The notes: generated by a model from the letters alone, not told the origin. Counted from the first letter of the stretch, positions 1-13,460 are shown. The stretch: 64,000 bases of DNA from Neurospora tetrasperma FGSC 2508 (GCF_000213175.1 NW_009799179.1:8202705-8266704), one strand, 5' to 3'. Made by a program: numbers and translations.

Positions 1-530
1 GTAAGGAAATATACGGAGGATAATCGGCCTAAAGAAACGATAATAAAATTAAAAATAAGGCGTATATATAAAAAATAATTAATAGGAAGGAGGATAGAGA
101 AGTAAATTAATAAAGAAGAGGTTACAGTTCGTCTACTACCGACTATAGCCTTAGTTGTATAGTGCAATAGCGTAGCGTAATAGCTTATAAAATTATATAA
201 TAACGTACTAAAGTTCGAAGGTATCTGTCCTCTATTGGGAAAGCGGCCGGTTCGAGTTTAATTAGGGGGAAGTTTTTTTTTATATTTTTGAAAGTATATA
301 GTTATTGCTATAGTAATTAGATTAAATATAGCCGTAATAATTAGTATAGAGTTCGTTTTAGCTTTCTTTTATTGTAATATAATAGATTGGACCAATTGTT
401 ACAATAGGTTTATATAGGTAGTTATTTTTTTATATATTAGGCATTTACCTTTTATCTTACTTCCTTTCTTTCATCTTACTTCTTTTCTTTCGGCTCTAGG
501 GCTAAACCTTTATTCCGAGGGGGGGGGTAA
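1..530 (+). mobile_element. 3' internal end of a plus-strand LTR retrotransposon, cut by the window start
   Basis: This RIP-mutated stretch ends in a guanine run and 'gtaa' (about 519-530) directly before an LTR that starts TGTTATAG. That layout matches a polypurine tract followed by a 3' LTR. The 480-530 stretch is a diverged reverse complement of 5137-5195, the polypurine-tract end of Gypsy-1, so the two elements belong to related families. No reading frame survives. The 5' part of the element lies outside the window. Confidence 0.6.
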
Positions 531-774
531 TGTTATAGTATAGTTGGATGGCCCAGCGTATAGGGTACTATAGTATATCAGATAGAATAAGGCTTATACT
601 CTTATTAATAGGATTAACGGAAAAGGAAGGCGGCGACGAGTAGTAGGATTTAACTTATATATCCAGACCCGCGATGCCCTCGTTTGACAACTTCCTTTTC
701 CTCCTTATACTTAATATTACTTTGATTTGTAGCTTCTAATCTTGTTGTCTTTATTATTCTATTAATTTCGTACA
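531..774 (+). repeat. LTR of family A (plus orientation)
   Basis: It begins TGTTATAGTATAG and probably ends CGTACA. About 225 bp match the reverse complement of 4630-4869, with differences mostly of the C/T and G/A type expected from RIP. It is read as the 3' LTR of the plus-strand element to its left. The exact right end is uncertain because the two copies diverge after about position 759. Confidence 0.7.
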
Positions 775-3700
775 AACTAATTACTTCTAATTTTACTTTT
801 CTTTCCTATACGTAATAATTAAATATAATGCTATTAATTACTATTAAATCTAAAGAGCGACTTTTCGTTTATCCCTATTTTCGCTTAAAATAGTAGGGTC
901 CTTTTTTATTCTTTAGATAATATATCTCCACTACCGTAGTAGATTCCAACCTTCCTATACTTTTATTCTAATTTATTAAATCCTTTATATCTTCTTTTAA
1001 TTTTCTTTCTATTTAATTAATTACTCTCTTCATAGTGTTTTATAATAGTAATTAATTTAATAGCCTTTGTAAGAGGTCTAGGGGTTTCTAATCTTAATTA
1101 AATTCTAAATCGGTCTTTATTTTCGGTATTTAATCTTTTTTAAAGAACTCCAATTTGTAAATCCTCGCTAGAATCTATTATAATCTTTTCCTTACCTCTA
1201 CCCGATAGTCTAGTTCTCTCTATAGGTCTTCTTATATTATTAATTCTTCTTTTCTCCGTATATTTTCTTAAAAGTTAGGATCTTCTATTGGGGGGCCGGC
1301 CTTATTTATTCTAATATTTAATATAAGGATAAATATAACTTCGGGTTTAAATAGTAATACTCTTCTCTTATAATTGGGTAAAATATTATTTTCAATTAGT
1401 TATATTCTCCCTAAAATTATATTTCGTTTTAGGCTTAGTAGTACTATTATTTATTATTTTTTGAATATAATATTATTAATACGTAGGTAGCCTCTTAAGG
1501 TTTATTAAATTTCGTTTAATATAGCCTTTTTGTATAGTATTACTAGCCTTAATTCGAAATTTTTATAGACTTTAAATTTTAAATATTTCTTTAATTTATT
1601 AGCAAAGGATCGATTTACAATAATATATACGTTTACTCCGGTATCTATTAAAGTATATTGTATTGAAATAATTAATCTATTTTTAATTATAATATAGTTA
1701 ATAAAGAATAGTTTTCCTCTACCTAAATAATTCTTCAAATTGAAGTTCGGGTATATTTTACTATACTAATCCTTTATTCTATTATTTATATTATTAATTT
1801 ATATAAATATTTCCCCTAGGATAGAAACTTCTTTCCTTAGAGTATTTAGTTTTCCGACTCCGAACTTAATTTTGCTAAGTTTAATATATTGGCTTTTAAC
1901 CCTTCGGGGGTAATTTCCAGTTATTTAACTTCTTTCGAATTAGTCGCCCTCGGACTCTAAATTTTATTAGTAATAGTATTAAACTTAACCTTTAGAGTAA
2001 ATATCTTACTCAAATTAGGGTAAGAATTTAAACAGTACTCGACCTTTCTATAATTGAAGCAACGGTTCTTAGTAATTAATTTTTTTATTTTATTGAAAGT
2101 AGGGTATTAGTATTTAAGTATAATAATCGGAATAAAAGTTCGGGGTTTACTACTTTTTTCATTACTTTAACCTTTAAGGGGATAATTCTTCTTATTTTTA
2201 GAAGTAGGTTTCTATTCTTCCCTTTTAATATTAGAGTTTAGCGATTAAAGGAGTAAGTAATAGTTTTTAAAGGATTTATACTCTTTCAAATATATAGTTT
2301 TAACTAGTATTATAAATACTTTTAGGACTTTCCTCCTTATATCCCACTTTTATAATTATTTTAGTACTATATATTAGTTAGTTAGGCGTACGAATACAGT
2401 TTTAAAATTTTAAAAACATTCCTATAGCTTTATTTTCAACCTTTCGAATTCTTAAATAGCCTTTTCCTTTACTATATAATTATAATAATTATTCTATAAA
2501 TGTTCTAAGAAATTGTCAATAATAATTATCGCTTCTAGGTAGCTCCTATTAAGGTAAGGCAAGATCCTTTCAATTACTTTACTTCCTAATTTTATTAATA
2601 CTTCCTTAATACGTACTTATTCGTTAATGAAATAGTTAATATTACTTTTTAATTTATTCTATATTTAAAATATTTATATATTAAAAGAAACCTTATTGCT
2701 TACGTTATTACTAAAAGTAAACAGATCTATTACTTTAAAGGATCTTTTATAACTATAGAGCGGGGGAGCTTATAAGCCGAGGGGTATATATCTTTTTATT
2801 ATTAGGGTCCCTATTCTAAAATAAAGAGAAACTAGTAGAGAAGGGGGAATTGATACGTATTTTAAAGGCGGATTACTATTACTATTATTACCGCTATTAC
2901 TACTTTCGTTATTATTATCCAATAGGTCGTTACTATTAGACGGATCCGCGCCGGTATAGACGTATAATTGTAGTATTCCCTATATTAATTACCGTTATAT
3001 ATTTTTACTAGTATTTCCGCTATTTAAAGGATTAGGGTCGTTTCTTACATTATATTTAACTATATCTACGAAGGTAATACTATATTTAATTAATTTATTT
3101 ATAATAAGAGAGGGGGGAAGTAATGTAGTAAAAGATATAATTATCTTAATACATAATTTATTTTATTCTTTTAATATTTGGTACTATATTTCGAATTATA
3201 AGGATATTTTATATTATTTCGTATAATTTTTTGCAACTTTCAATTCTATACCCATCTTAAAGAAGTCCTTTACTAAACGTTCGTTTTTTTAATATAATTA
3301 GTAAGCCTAATTAACGAAGTAGAATACCTATAAGTTTAAATATACTACGTCTTAATATACCCTATTGAGGAGAGTAAGTATATTATAGAGTAGGTCGTTT
3401 ACCGCCTCGTTTAGGAGGATCCTTATTTGGAATTCTTCTTATACTATTAATAATTCTAATTTATAGGCTTTATAAAATAGTTTCCCGTTAAAGAAATAAT
3501 ATATAATATTAAGGCCGTATTTTCTAAAATTAGAATTAATTTCTATTAATTGTATAATCGGTTTAAAGAGTAGAATATTTTTATATTAATCGCCTTTCTA
3601 CGCCTTATTAATAGCATCCGTTCGTATATAAACTTCTTCTACTAATTCGCTATAATTAAGGACGTAGCGAGGGAACTTTGTACGGGGATATAAACAAAGT

Positions 3701-4629
3701 AGGTAATAATTCTTTAAATCCGAAATAATAGCCTATTTATTATTACTATTAATTAATACTATAGTATAGATTATAGTAGCTTCTACCTCCTCCTTCGTTG
3801 GAATTTTATCCTTTTCCTATTTAATTTATTAACGGACCTTTATATTAGGTATTTAGTAAGATTGGTCTAATATAGTAAAATATAAATTCTAATTTATATT
3901 AAAATTATATAAGGCTTTTATATATTAAAGGATTTAAGAAGGGTTTATTAATTTTTTAATAATAGTAAATCCTATTTTTAAAATAGGGAGTAGGACCGCC
4001 TTCCCTTTACCCTTCAACTTCTTTCTTACCTCCTAAAGGATATTCTACGGATTTATAAAGGGTAGGTTCTTGGTATATTAAAATAAATCGTCTTCTTCTA
4101 CCTTAGAAAGATAATATTTAAATTTAGTAGGGGTTTCAAATAGTCCCTATAGGTTAACGAAAACTCCTAGCGTAGAGGCAGTATCCGGGTAAATATCGTT
4201 TAAATCTATATTTAAAGGATTAAAGCTCGAATTATTAGTTCGTCCGCCCAACTAAATAAAGGGGTTAATTAATTTAGTAATTAGATTAAAGCCTTTATTC
4301 TTCCAAATTTAATCGAACAAATCCATTTCTTACTTATAGTAAGAATTAGAGTTCGAGGCACTACTAGAGGGGCTCGAACTATTTCTAGCGTCGGATATTG
4401 TATAATTAATTTAATTCCGAAAGGCGGAAAACGGGGGGGTAGAATATTTACTCTATTAGTACTACAATATAATAGCTATAGTAAAACTTGATAATCCTAC
4501 TATTTAAGATTATACGATAGATTAACTGTAATTTAATTAAATAGATTAATTATTTAATATATACTAATATAGTAGGATATTTAATACTGTCCCCGGTCGT
4601 AAGGAATAATACTTAATATTATATAAAAG
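775..4629 (-). pseudogene. RIP-degraded gag and protease of a minus-strand Gypsy element (family A)
   Basis: Read on the minus strand from the LTR at 4869, this region has the layout of a Ty3/Gypsy 5' half: a long degraded gag-like part (about 4450-2000) and then a retropepsin-like piece at 1505-1738. Stop codons are frequent throughout, as expected from RIP. The element is broken at the left, where an oppositely oriented LTR of the same family adjoins it. The same gag-protease order occurs in Gypsy-1 (42756-39684, then 29954-29690), which supports the assignment. The gag part rests on position and general similarity only; the protease part rests on its motif. Confidence 0.55.
1505..1738 (-). 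pseudogene. Retropepsin (aspartic protease) fragment of a Gypsy element
   Basis: An open stretch of 77 codons on the minus strand carries LIDTGVNVYII, the D-T-G active-site motif of retroviral-type aspartic proteases followed by the usual hydrophobic strand. It aligns by eye with 29690-29890, where the same family has LIDIGVNIYLI. It starts with a methionine only by chance and continues into stop-riddled sequence on both sides. It is a relic, not a gene. Confidence 0.75.
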
Positions 4630-4869
4630 TGTAATCCTACGAATAATAAAGAAAATAAGACTAGAAGCTACAAATTAAAGTAATATTAAATATAAAGAGG
4701 AAAAGGAAGCTGTTAAATAAGGGCATTGCGGGTTTGGATATATAAGTCAAATCCTGCCACTCGTCGCTGCCTTTCTTTTCCGTTAATCCTATCGATAAGA
4801 GTATAAGCCTCATTCCATCCGATGTGCTATAGTGCCCTATGCGCTGGGCTATCCAGTTATGCTATGACA
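4630..4869 (-). repeat. LTR of family A (minus orientation)
   Basis: On the minus strand it starts TGTCATAGCATAAC at 4869 and ends GGATTACA near 4630, with TG...CA termini. It is the reverse complement of the LTR at 531-774 and is less RIP-mutated. Read as the 5' LTR of the minus-strand gag-protease relic at 775-4629. The inner end is approximate. Confidence 0.7.
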
Positions 4870-4902
4870 GCTTACAGCTGGTTAGTTATAGAGGAGTGCG
4901 AT
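4870..4902. other. 33-bp remnant of pre-insertion chromosomal DNA with the left GCGAT duplication
   Basis: This short non-repeat stretch lies between the family-A LTR (ends 4869) and the Gypsy-1 LTR (starts 4903). Its last five bases, GCGAT at 4898-4902, are repeated at 42991-42995 directly after the other Gypsy-1 LTR. That is the target-site duplication of Gypsy-1. It implies that GCGAT was once joined directly to what is now the unique DNA starting at 42996. Confidence 0.8.
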
Positions 4903-5136
4903 TGTGAGGGCGTATATAGTTACGAGAGTAAGCTAGCTTAAGGAAGTTGTAGTGCAATTTAATATAATATTAAAGCTAAAGAGTAAAAGAGAAGAAGGGT
5001 AAGAGCGAGCTAGTTGTACGAGGTTTTATAGTATGCGCGCGCTAAGCTTTATTAGGGCGTAGTGGGGGTGCGCCGTGAATGCGCGCGACTACGTAACCCT
5101 GTCCCTTTTGGGTAGTTATAGTTCTGGGCTATAATA
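4903..5136 (-). repeat. Gypsy-1 left LTR (3' LTR of the minus-strand element)
   Basis: It begins TGTGAGGGCG and ends CTATAATA on the plus strand. It pairs with 42757-42990 over the same 234 bp. It keeps a GC-rich patch (about 5028-5100) with CGCGC runs despite RIP elsewhere. Confidence 0.9.
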
Positions 5137-6215
5137 TTACCCCTTCTTTTACTAGAAGGCTTAGCCCTAGAGCCGAAAGTCTAAAAGTATAAACTTAATA
5201 TAAGTCTATTTTGAACCTGCGACGCTTTGCTTCCTAAGTATGTTTACCCTCGGGGCGTGGATTTATAGTATTGTTGCGTTATTTATTAATTCTACGATTG
5301 TTGCTAGTTTATTATTAAAGTAATTCGATTTATTGGTTTATATCCGCTTATAAAACGGATTAAATCCTCCTCCTTTTTATTGTCTTTTTTAGTATTACGG
5401 GGATATTATCTTCCGTATAATCTTCTTAATTACTTTCTAATTAGTATAATGGCCTTTTAGGTAGTTTTAGTTTATTAGGGTATTCTTTATAGTATTACTT
5501 TAATTCTTCCGTTATATTTTTAAACCTTTTAGCTAGGTACTATTTTAAATTAGGATTCCAACTTCGCTATTCTACTTAATATTATAGTTTATTATCTGCG
5601 GTTTTTAATAATAAAATCTAGTATACCTCCTACTCTTCTTCGTTTCCTTTAATAATCTCGCCTTCCGGGTTGGGTCTCGTTAAGTTGGGTAGCGGGTTCT
5701 TATCGTCCTTTCGAAGGCGTTTGGTATAGAATACCCTACGTCCTTTCTATAACGGTAGTAATTTAAGTTTGTAAGAAAATCCTTTTATAAATTTAATATA
5801 ATATAATATTCTTATTTGTAGGAAGTCGAGTTTATCGCTAAGTTAATTGGTCGATTAGTATTTTTTAATAATAAAAATTCTATCCCCTACTCTGAAATTT
5901 AGATCCTTCCGGTAGCGATTAGCCTAGATGGTTTATTTCTCTTAGGCTTTATTAATAGTTTTAAATACTACTTCGTAATACTCCTATAGAGTTTTCGTTA
6001 TAGTTTGTACTTCCGCTCTATTAATTTTCTCTTTGGTTAATAATTCTATTAGACGGGTTCGAACTTATTAATTAAAAGAAATAGGTATAGGATAACCTAT
6101 AATTACTTTGTACGGAAAGAGGCTATTAAAGTTCTTATATAGTAGAATTACCTACGCCGAATTTAGAGCGGGTAATGTAATAGACTAATTATTTTAGTTG
6201 TAGTTAATAAATAAT
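5137..6215 (-). pseudogene. Gypsy-1 integrase C-terminal part and polypurine tract
   Basis: The minus-strand translation, with RIP stops, reads through an integrase C-terminal region: ALNSA, an F-P-Y-x-V-I-I-G-Y-P block, and then F-R-V-G-D-R-I-F. It continues the core domain left at 18405-18133, which is now separated by Gypsy-2. The minus-strand purine tract AAAGAAGGGG at 5141-5150 precedes the 3' LTR. Position 6211-6215 is the left ATAAT duplication of Gypsy-2. Confidence 0.8.
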
Positions 6216-6459
6216 TGTTATTACAGGCATTGCTGCTATGTTCTTATATATAAATAGGTGCTACACTACAGTGGTACAGCTAGCTTGTAGCTGTCTAAGT
6301 ACAGTACAATAGTTATATGCCTACGTAGTTCGGTCTGGCTGTAGTCCGTATATTAAATCTACAGCGTACTCTATATAGTTCTCGTACGCGTATAGGATTC
6401 TCTTCCTATTCCTCGCACAACAATCAAAGTCTTAACTTAGTACTTACTCGCGCTCTATA
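6216..6459 (+). repeat. Gypsy-2 left LTR
   Basis: It starts TGTTATTACAGGC and ends CGCTCTATA. It pairs with 17884-18127 (same length); differences are mainly C/T and G/A. Conserved blocks include the shared CTCGTACGCG and the CCTCGCACAACAATC region near 6411-6425. Confidence 0.88.
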
Positions 6460-6799
6460 ATACTTTATTATACTTAACCATCGTATTAATACGTAATAAG
6501 TAATTTCGAAAAGACTAAATATAGTAAGAAACTACCGTAATAAATTAATCTTTGTAAAATTATATTCGGCCGACTAATATAATTACTAACAATTAATTAA
6601 AAAAATATTTAATATCAGTTAATATAAAGCGAAATTCTAAATAAATACTACAAATAGTATTAATATTGTAAATACAATCGTCGTAGTAAAATTAATACCC
6701 TTCTTATTTATTATTTTTAAATATTATCGGTTAGAATTATAATAAAATATTTAATTCTAAAAATAAAACTTAGTAGGATTAAGTTAACTTACGTAAAAT

Positions 6800-8740
6800 A
6801 TTCCCAATACTATTAAAAGACTTCGATTAACTCTAATACATTTATAAAAAGGAAGTAATAAATTTCCTAATCTTTAAAAACTTTGTTAAAAAAATTAAAG
6901 ACTCCTATAAAGTTATAAAGTTACTTTATTACTTTAACGCTAAATTCAAGGATCTCAATAATAAAATCAATACTATTACCAAATTAAAAAATAAATTAAT
7001 AATCGCCTCTAAAAAGGAGGTAGAGGACTTTAAAACCTACGTTACTATATTCGAAAACCTTAAAGCCTAGCAAATTACTTAAATTAATTAGTAATAATAA
7101 AAGTATAATAGCGTTGTTAAAAAAAATATAGTCTTATAAAAGAACGTTACTTCCCTATAGTTAAATAACAATTCCTTATATACTATTATTAATTAAAAAG
7201 AATGTAACGTAGTAACTGTAGAATAATAATATACTAACTTACTAATTACATTTTAATCCTAGAATAATACCTTCGAAGAAATAAATATCAATTTTAAAAA
7301 AGCCTTCGTGTAAGCTAATCGGACTAAAATTCTTTATAAAGAATTAGAGTATATTAAAAAGAAATTTAAAGAAGCTTAGATTAATATACAATTTAATACT
7401 GATCTAAATACTTCTACCGAAGTACCTCCTAAAAAGAACGCTACCTACTTTACTTAAATAAATAATAAAACCGAGGCAAATATCTATAATAATAGTAAAA
7501 GATTCAATAATAATAATATTAACTATATTAATAATAGTAATATAAGAGGAGCTATTATTAGTAGTATTAATATTAGTAAGTTCGACGTTAGTAGTATAGG
7601 AGGAGTCGGCGAACCTACCGGTTAAAAGTCCGGAATAAATGAAGGATATAGTAAATATAGAGGATTTAACTCTAAAGGATTCAATCTTAGAGGATTTAAT
7701 TCTAAAGGGTTCGGTCCTAACGGCCCTAGAGGCTCTAATAATCCCGGAGGTCCCAGTAGTCCTAAAGGACCCGGTAGCTACTTTATAGGCTTTAAAGGAC
7801 TATACTTTATTTATATCCCTAATAATACGTATATTCGCTATTACAATTTAATTAAAGACCCAAAGTAATTTATTGGTAAGGAAACGGACACTTTTAAACG
7901 CTATAATTAATTTATCGCTTAATCTACAACTATTCGTACTTATTAGAAAATTAATAACTATAACTTTATAAACGAAAAGACTAAACTATTTTATATAATA
8001 AGCTACTTAGAGGGCGAAGCCAAAATAATTATCGCTTCGAATATTAAAAAAATTCTAAATAACCCGCATTATTTAGCCGCCTAGGATTAACCCACAGAAT
8101 AGGGGTTCCTAAACTACCTTACTTCTTATTTTTAATAAAATAACGTTATAATAATTTTAAAGAAGGCTATAGCCTTACTAAAGTAGAGTATAGGTTCTAA
8201 TAATAAATTTACAAACTTTAGCAACTTCGAAGCGTAATTCACTATATTAATAGATAAATACAATTATAATACAACTACAAAAATCCGTATATTAAAGGAC
8301 AAAATTAATAAAAACCTCCGTATAACGATATTATATTAATATAATACCCCTAACTGTAAGGATTAGGAAGGCTAAGTAAAATTTTACTGTAGCTTATTGA
8401 AATTACTAAATAATATTACCTTCCGCAATAACAACAACCAGTCTAATAGTAATAATAATAATAATAGTAGTAGTAATAGTAAATAAAGGGACCCTAAATC
8501 TATAGAGTTTAACCGTATTAAAATAAACGAAATTAACTCTAAAATTATTTAAACTCAATTCGTAGCCAAATAATATATTAAATACAATAAATCTAACTAC
8601 TAAGCCCACAAATATTGTAGCCAAATTAATTATAATAGTAAATTTAAAGTTACTAATTCTAATTCTAATATTAATAAGGGTAGCGGAGGAAGGAATAGTA
8701 ATAAAGAAGGCAGAAGTAATAATAAGCAACAAATTCGTTT
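6800..8740 (+). pseudogene. Gypsy-2 gag relic with zinc-knuckle trace
   Basis: The plus-strand translation gives a lysine/asparagine-rich gag-like protein broken by stops, with low-complexity Asn-Ser and Gly-rich stretches at about 7500-7780. A degraded zinc-knuckle pattern (K-S-N-Y-x-A-H-K-Y-C) occurs near 8585-8625, where the cysteines of CX2CX4HX4C have partly become tyrosine as C-to-T change would produce. The minus-strand open frame at 8406-8732 is a shadow of this region. The boundaries are approximate. Confidence 0.6.
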
Positions 8741-9119
8741 AATAATAAATTTAATAGCTATAAAGGAAACTACTAAAACGGCTACTCTTAAGACTACCGC
8801 CGCTACCTAATAGGAAAATAGCGAACCTTCGGAATAAAACGTATCCAAAGGCCTAATAGGGACTAAGGGAAGGAAGTTATAAGTAGTTTTATTAAGAATA
8901 TAAATATTTAATAGGCTCTTACTTATTAAAAAGGCAAACCTTTATTTATAGAAAATTTAAACGTTTATAAATAGAATACCACCTTCTTATTTATTTACCT
9001 TTAATACCCCCCGTATAATAATAAAATTAATTATATATCTCTAATCGATTTTAATTATATAAGAAAAACTTTTATTAATAAGACTTTCGCAAAAAAAACG
9101 TATTTCAAAATACACTAAC

Positions 9120-12100
9120 TTAATAAAGTAAGACCCTTATATTTAGCTAATACCGGATTTAAAGAATAGGTCGAACATTATATAGAAACAATAATACGAA
9201 TCGGTTACTATAAAGAAATAATCCGACTTTTTGTAATAAATTTAATATAGGAATATTCTATTATTTTGAATTAATTATAATTATAATTGTACAATCCAAA
9301 TACTAATTGAATAACTAATAAAATAATATAGAATAAAAAATATATTAAAAATTCTATTAATATGGCTAATATTATTAGGGTAATAGTAATATTAGTATTT
9401 CTAACTTTAAACCTAATAACGAATTCGCCCTTAGAGGACAAATTAATAATAGATTCCCCCTTGAAAGAGGAACTAATAATAGATTTATCCCTAAATAAAG
9501 GAAGGAGAATTATTAAAATATTAAAATAATGGGCAATTATTAATTTTTAAAAACCCTAATTAATAGAGTAGGTAGTAGCTAATTAAATATTAATCTACCC
9601 TATGGAAGCTTCGAAAGGAAGCTAAATACTAATAATAAAAGCCCCTTTGTAATTAGCGGCAATTAGAAATTTTAAAGAGCCGTTCGGTCCGGACAAGAAC
9701 CTAAAGAAGCTCAAGGCTATAATAAAAGTAAAAAGAAGCCGAAGAATCTAAACTATAGCGAAACTAGAACGTATTAAATATACCTACTTCTACTAATTTA
9801 AACCGGTAAACCTAAAAATAAATCCCCTCAACCCAAAAAACTTTAAATTAATTAATATAAAGACCTTTACAATAACAATACAAATAAGAAGCGTCCGTAT
9901 TAATTCTATTATATAAACGGAACTCTAAGAATTTTAAAAGAATAAATTACAAATTTCTATACCTGCTCTAACTAAGGAAATATAGAAGGATATTATATGA
10001 GGGAGAGGCGAACTATATAAGAAATACTTCGAAAATTCTAAAATTCACACCTTTATCAACGTTTATAAAAAGAAATTATAAGTAAAAAGACATCAGTCGT
10101 ATCCCTCTAACCAAAAGAAATAGTATAAATATTCGTAAATTATATTTATAATTTGAAGGAGGAATCTACGGATAAAAGAAAGCTAACCCTATTAATAGAA
10201 ATCGACCGTATTTATAATATTTCTAAAGAAAATATATAGAAATTTATAAATAAATTTACTAAATTAAAATATACGCCTAAGGAAATTAAGGAGCGTTTCC
10301 CGAATAAATATAAAGATTTATCGAAAGTAACCAACCCTATAAATATAAATATACTATTAAAGTACTAATTTTATAATTATAAAATCGAATTAATATTAGG
10401 CAACGAACTACTATACTTAAGGGCTAGACCTATATTTCCCTAAAAACTCAAAATTATTAAGCAATAGCTTAATAATAACTTCGTAAAAAGATTTATCTAA
10501 CCTTCAACGTCCAATATCGCCTCCCCAATACTACTTATATATAAATTAGGTAATGGAGTAAGAATCTACGTCGATTATAAGGGTATTAATAACATCTCTC
10601 TAAAAAACCGCTACCTATTACTGTTAATTAAGGAAATTCTAAATACTATCTATAGAGCGAAATAATTTACAAAAGTAAACGTTATTATAATATTTAATAA
10701 ACTACGTATAGTAGAGGGCTATAAATAGTTAATAGTATTTATTATACGATTTAAATTATACGAATCGCTAATATATCCCTTCAATCTATTGGAAGCGCTA
10801 GCTTCTTTCTAGAATTTTATTAATAATATCCTCTATAATATTCTAAATATCTATACTATAATATATCTTAATAATATATTAATCTTTTCAAAAATATACG
10901 AAGACTACGTAAAGTACGTATAGGAAGTATTCTAACGCTTAATTAACGTAGGATTATAAATTGATATTAATAAATATAAATTTTATATTTAATGTATAAA
11001 GTATTTAAATTTAATTATTACCCTAAGTAATATTAAAATAGACTCAAATAAAATTGAAATAGTTACTCGCTAGGAAGCGCTAATATCGAAGCAATAATTA
11101 TAATAGTTTTTAAATTTTACTAACTTCTACCAGCGCTTTATAGCCTAATTCTCCTCTATAACTAAACTTCTATACGAACTTATAAAGAAGGGTACAAATT
11201 GGTAATAGAAGGATAAATATAATACTACACTTAAAGTATTAAAGAAAGTATTTACTATAACCCCCGTCCTAAAGATCTATAACTAAGAGAAACTTATAAT
11301 AATAAAAATTAATACTTCTAATTAATTATTAAGAAATACCCTATCCCAAATATACAAAAACGGCCAACTTTACTTAATCGCCTACTTTTTAACTAAATAT
11401 CTTACAACCGAATATAACTACAATATTTATAATAAAGAACTTTTAATAATTATAAAAACGTTAGAAGAATAGCAGCTAGAATTAGAAAGAACGTTTCAAC
11501 CATTTAAAATTATTATAAACTATAAGAACCTAAAGATTTTTAATACTATAAAGAAACTTACCCCTAAATATATATACTAATTTAAATTCCTATCTCAATT
11601 CAACTTTACAATTAAATATAAACCAAATTTTATTAACGTACAGCCAAATAAATTAAGTAAAAAGCCGGAATATATCCCTAAGAACATCTTAAACGACTAA
11701 TTATAAATTAGAAAAAAACCGTTAATTAACCCTAACCGCTTTAACAATTCTTTCAACCTCCCCAAAACCGAAGAAAAGGAATTCTATATTAATATAATAA
11801 CCGAAGAAGGAGAACTACTAATAATCTACACTTTAGAGGGAAAAGAAAAGGCCAATAAAAATAGCAATATAAGGATCTATATTAATAACTTAATAATAAA
11901 ATTATATAGCAATTCATTAATAATAGCAAACATAACTACAATTATTAAAAAGGGTAATTATTAGCTAAAATATTTAAAAAGGGTTCTAAGAATTCCTTTT
12001 GCAAAGTATTACTTTATAAATAATAGAGTAATATTCTAGAATAAAATTATAATACCCCCTAACAATAAAAAAACCTAGCTAGAATTAATCTATAAAATTT

Positions 12101-13460
12101 ATATTTCAATACTAAAAAGGCACCCCAAACGAAATAAGATCCTCAATTTAATAAACCGTATATATTAATAGCCGGGCTTAATTATAATAATTAATACTTA
12201 TTATAAAGAATATCTATTGTACTCAAAGACTAAACTATTAAGGACAGCGCTAATAAGCTTTCTAAAGCCGCTACTACTACCTTACGTACTGTGAAAAAAC
12301 ATTTCTATCGACTATATAATACTGTTCCCTAAATCGATAAAAAATATAAAAAGGGTAGTATACTAATACGTAATAATAATAATAGACAAACTAACTAAAA
12401 TAAAATATTTTATTCCTTACGAAGGTTTATTTACTAAAAAGCTAATAGAAAAATTTATTAACTATATCTATACCCTATACGGCCTACCGGATACTATCGT
12501 TTCAAATAAAAAAATATAATTCGTATTTATATTTTAATAATAGTTATTAAATAAATTAAGTATTAAACTAAAATTATCTATACTATACTATAAAGAAACG
12601 AATAGCTAAATAAAAAGGGTTAATACTGAAATAGAATAATATTTTAGGACCTTCGTCAATTAGGTTTAAAATAATTAAATAAACTAATTAATACTAACTA
12701 AATTTTAAAATAATAATCTACAATCTACAACTACAAGAGTATTACTATTCTTTACTAATTACAAATTTTACCCTCGGATAGGTATAAAACCTATAAAACT
12801 ACTACCGCTAAACGTATTACTAAAGTAATAATAATAAATATTTAAGACTAATAAAATTATAGAACAATTTAAAGTAATTTAGAATAAATTAATTGTATTA
12901 TCAAAACAAACTTAAAACTAATATAAGGCGGCAGCCAATATAAAACGGACGGACTCCCTTAAATATAAATTAAACGATATAGTAATATTAAATATAAAAA
13001 ACTATATTATAGGACGGCCAATAGCAAAGTTATTACTACAATTTAAAGGCCCTTTCTATATAATAAAAATAAACTCCCACTCGTTAGAACTATCCCTACT
13101 AACTAATATAAAAGTTACTTACATTATTAATATCTCAAGAATAAAACCTTATATAAACGGATTACTAGAATAGTCTAATCTAATTATAAACGTTAAAGTA
13201 AACGAAGGAATAATAATTACCAAAATTAATAATTTTATTAAAGAAAGACGTTAAAAATTCAAAATACTATTAAACTACTAAAAAGTAAGGAGTAACTAGT
13301 ATTATCAAATAAAATAAACTTATTACCCCCTTAACTAACAACTAATAATAAACTTAGAAGGTTATAATAAATTAATCTAAGAACTTTACAATACTCGCCT
13401 AAAACTAGGCCCTCCTCACCCAATTTTTAGAAAAGGATTCAAAATATAGTAAAAGGCAAA
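9120..13460 (+). pseudogene. Gypsy-2 pol relic: protease, RT, RNase H, integrase, chromodomain-like tail
   Basis: Domains in order on the plus strand are as follows. Protease (about 9136-9360) has L-A-N-T-G in place of D-T-G and the E-Y-S-I-I-L block typical of Gypsy proteases. RT (about 10380-11090) has G-V-R-I-Y-V-D-Y-K-G-I-N-N and Y-L-N-N-I-L-I-F-S, where Y-L-D-D is expected. RNase H is at about 11250-11560. The integrase zinc region is near 12060-12200 and the core at 12290-12650 with S-I-D-Y-I, K-L-T-K and G-L-P-D-T-I-V-S-N. A basic, chromodomain-like tail ends near 13450. The Asp-to-Asn changes and TAA/TAG stops are the expected products of RIP. No functional polymerase remains. Confidence 0.85.

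Noticed and set aside
153-280. A tRNA-like arrangement: A-box-like TAGTGCAATAG at 160-170, B-box-like GGTTCGAGTTT at 249-259, T-run at 272-280
   Set aside because: The T-stem and acceptor stem do not pair, the spacing needs a long intron, and it lies in RIP-mutated transposon DNA. At best it is a decayed tRNA-derived relic.
8406-8732. 108-codon hydrophobic open frame on the minus strand
   Set aside because: It is opposite the Gypsy-2 gag and zinc-knuckle region; its Ile/Val-rich sequence is the antisense of AAT/AAC-rich mutated codons.
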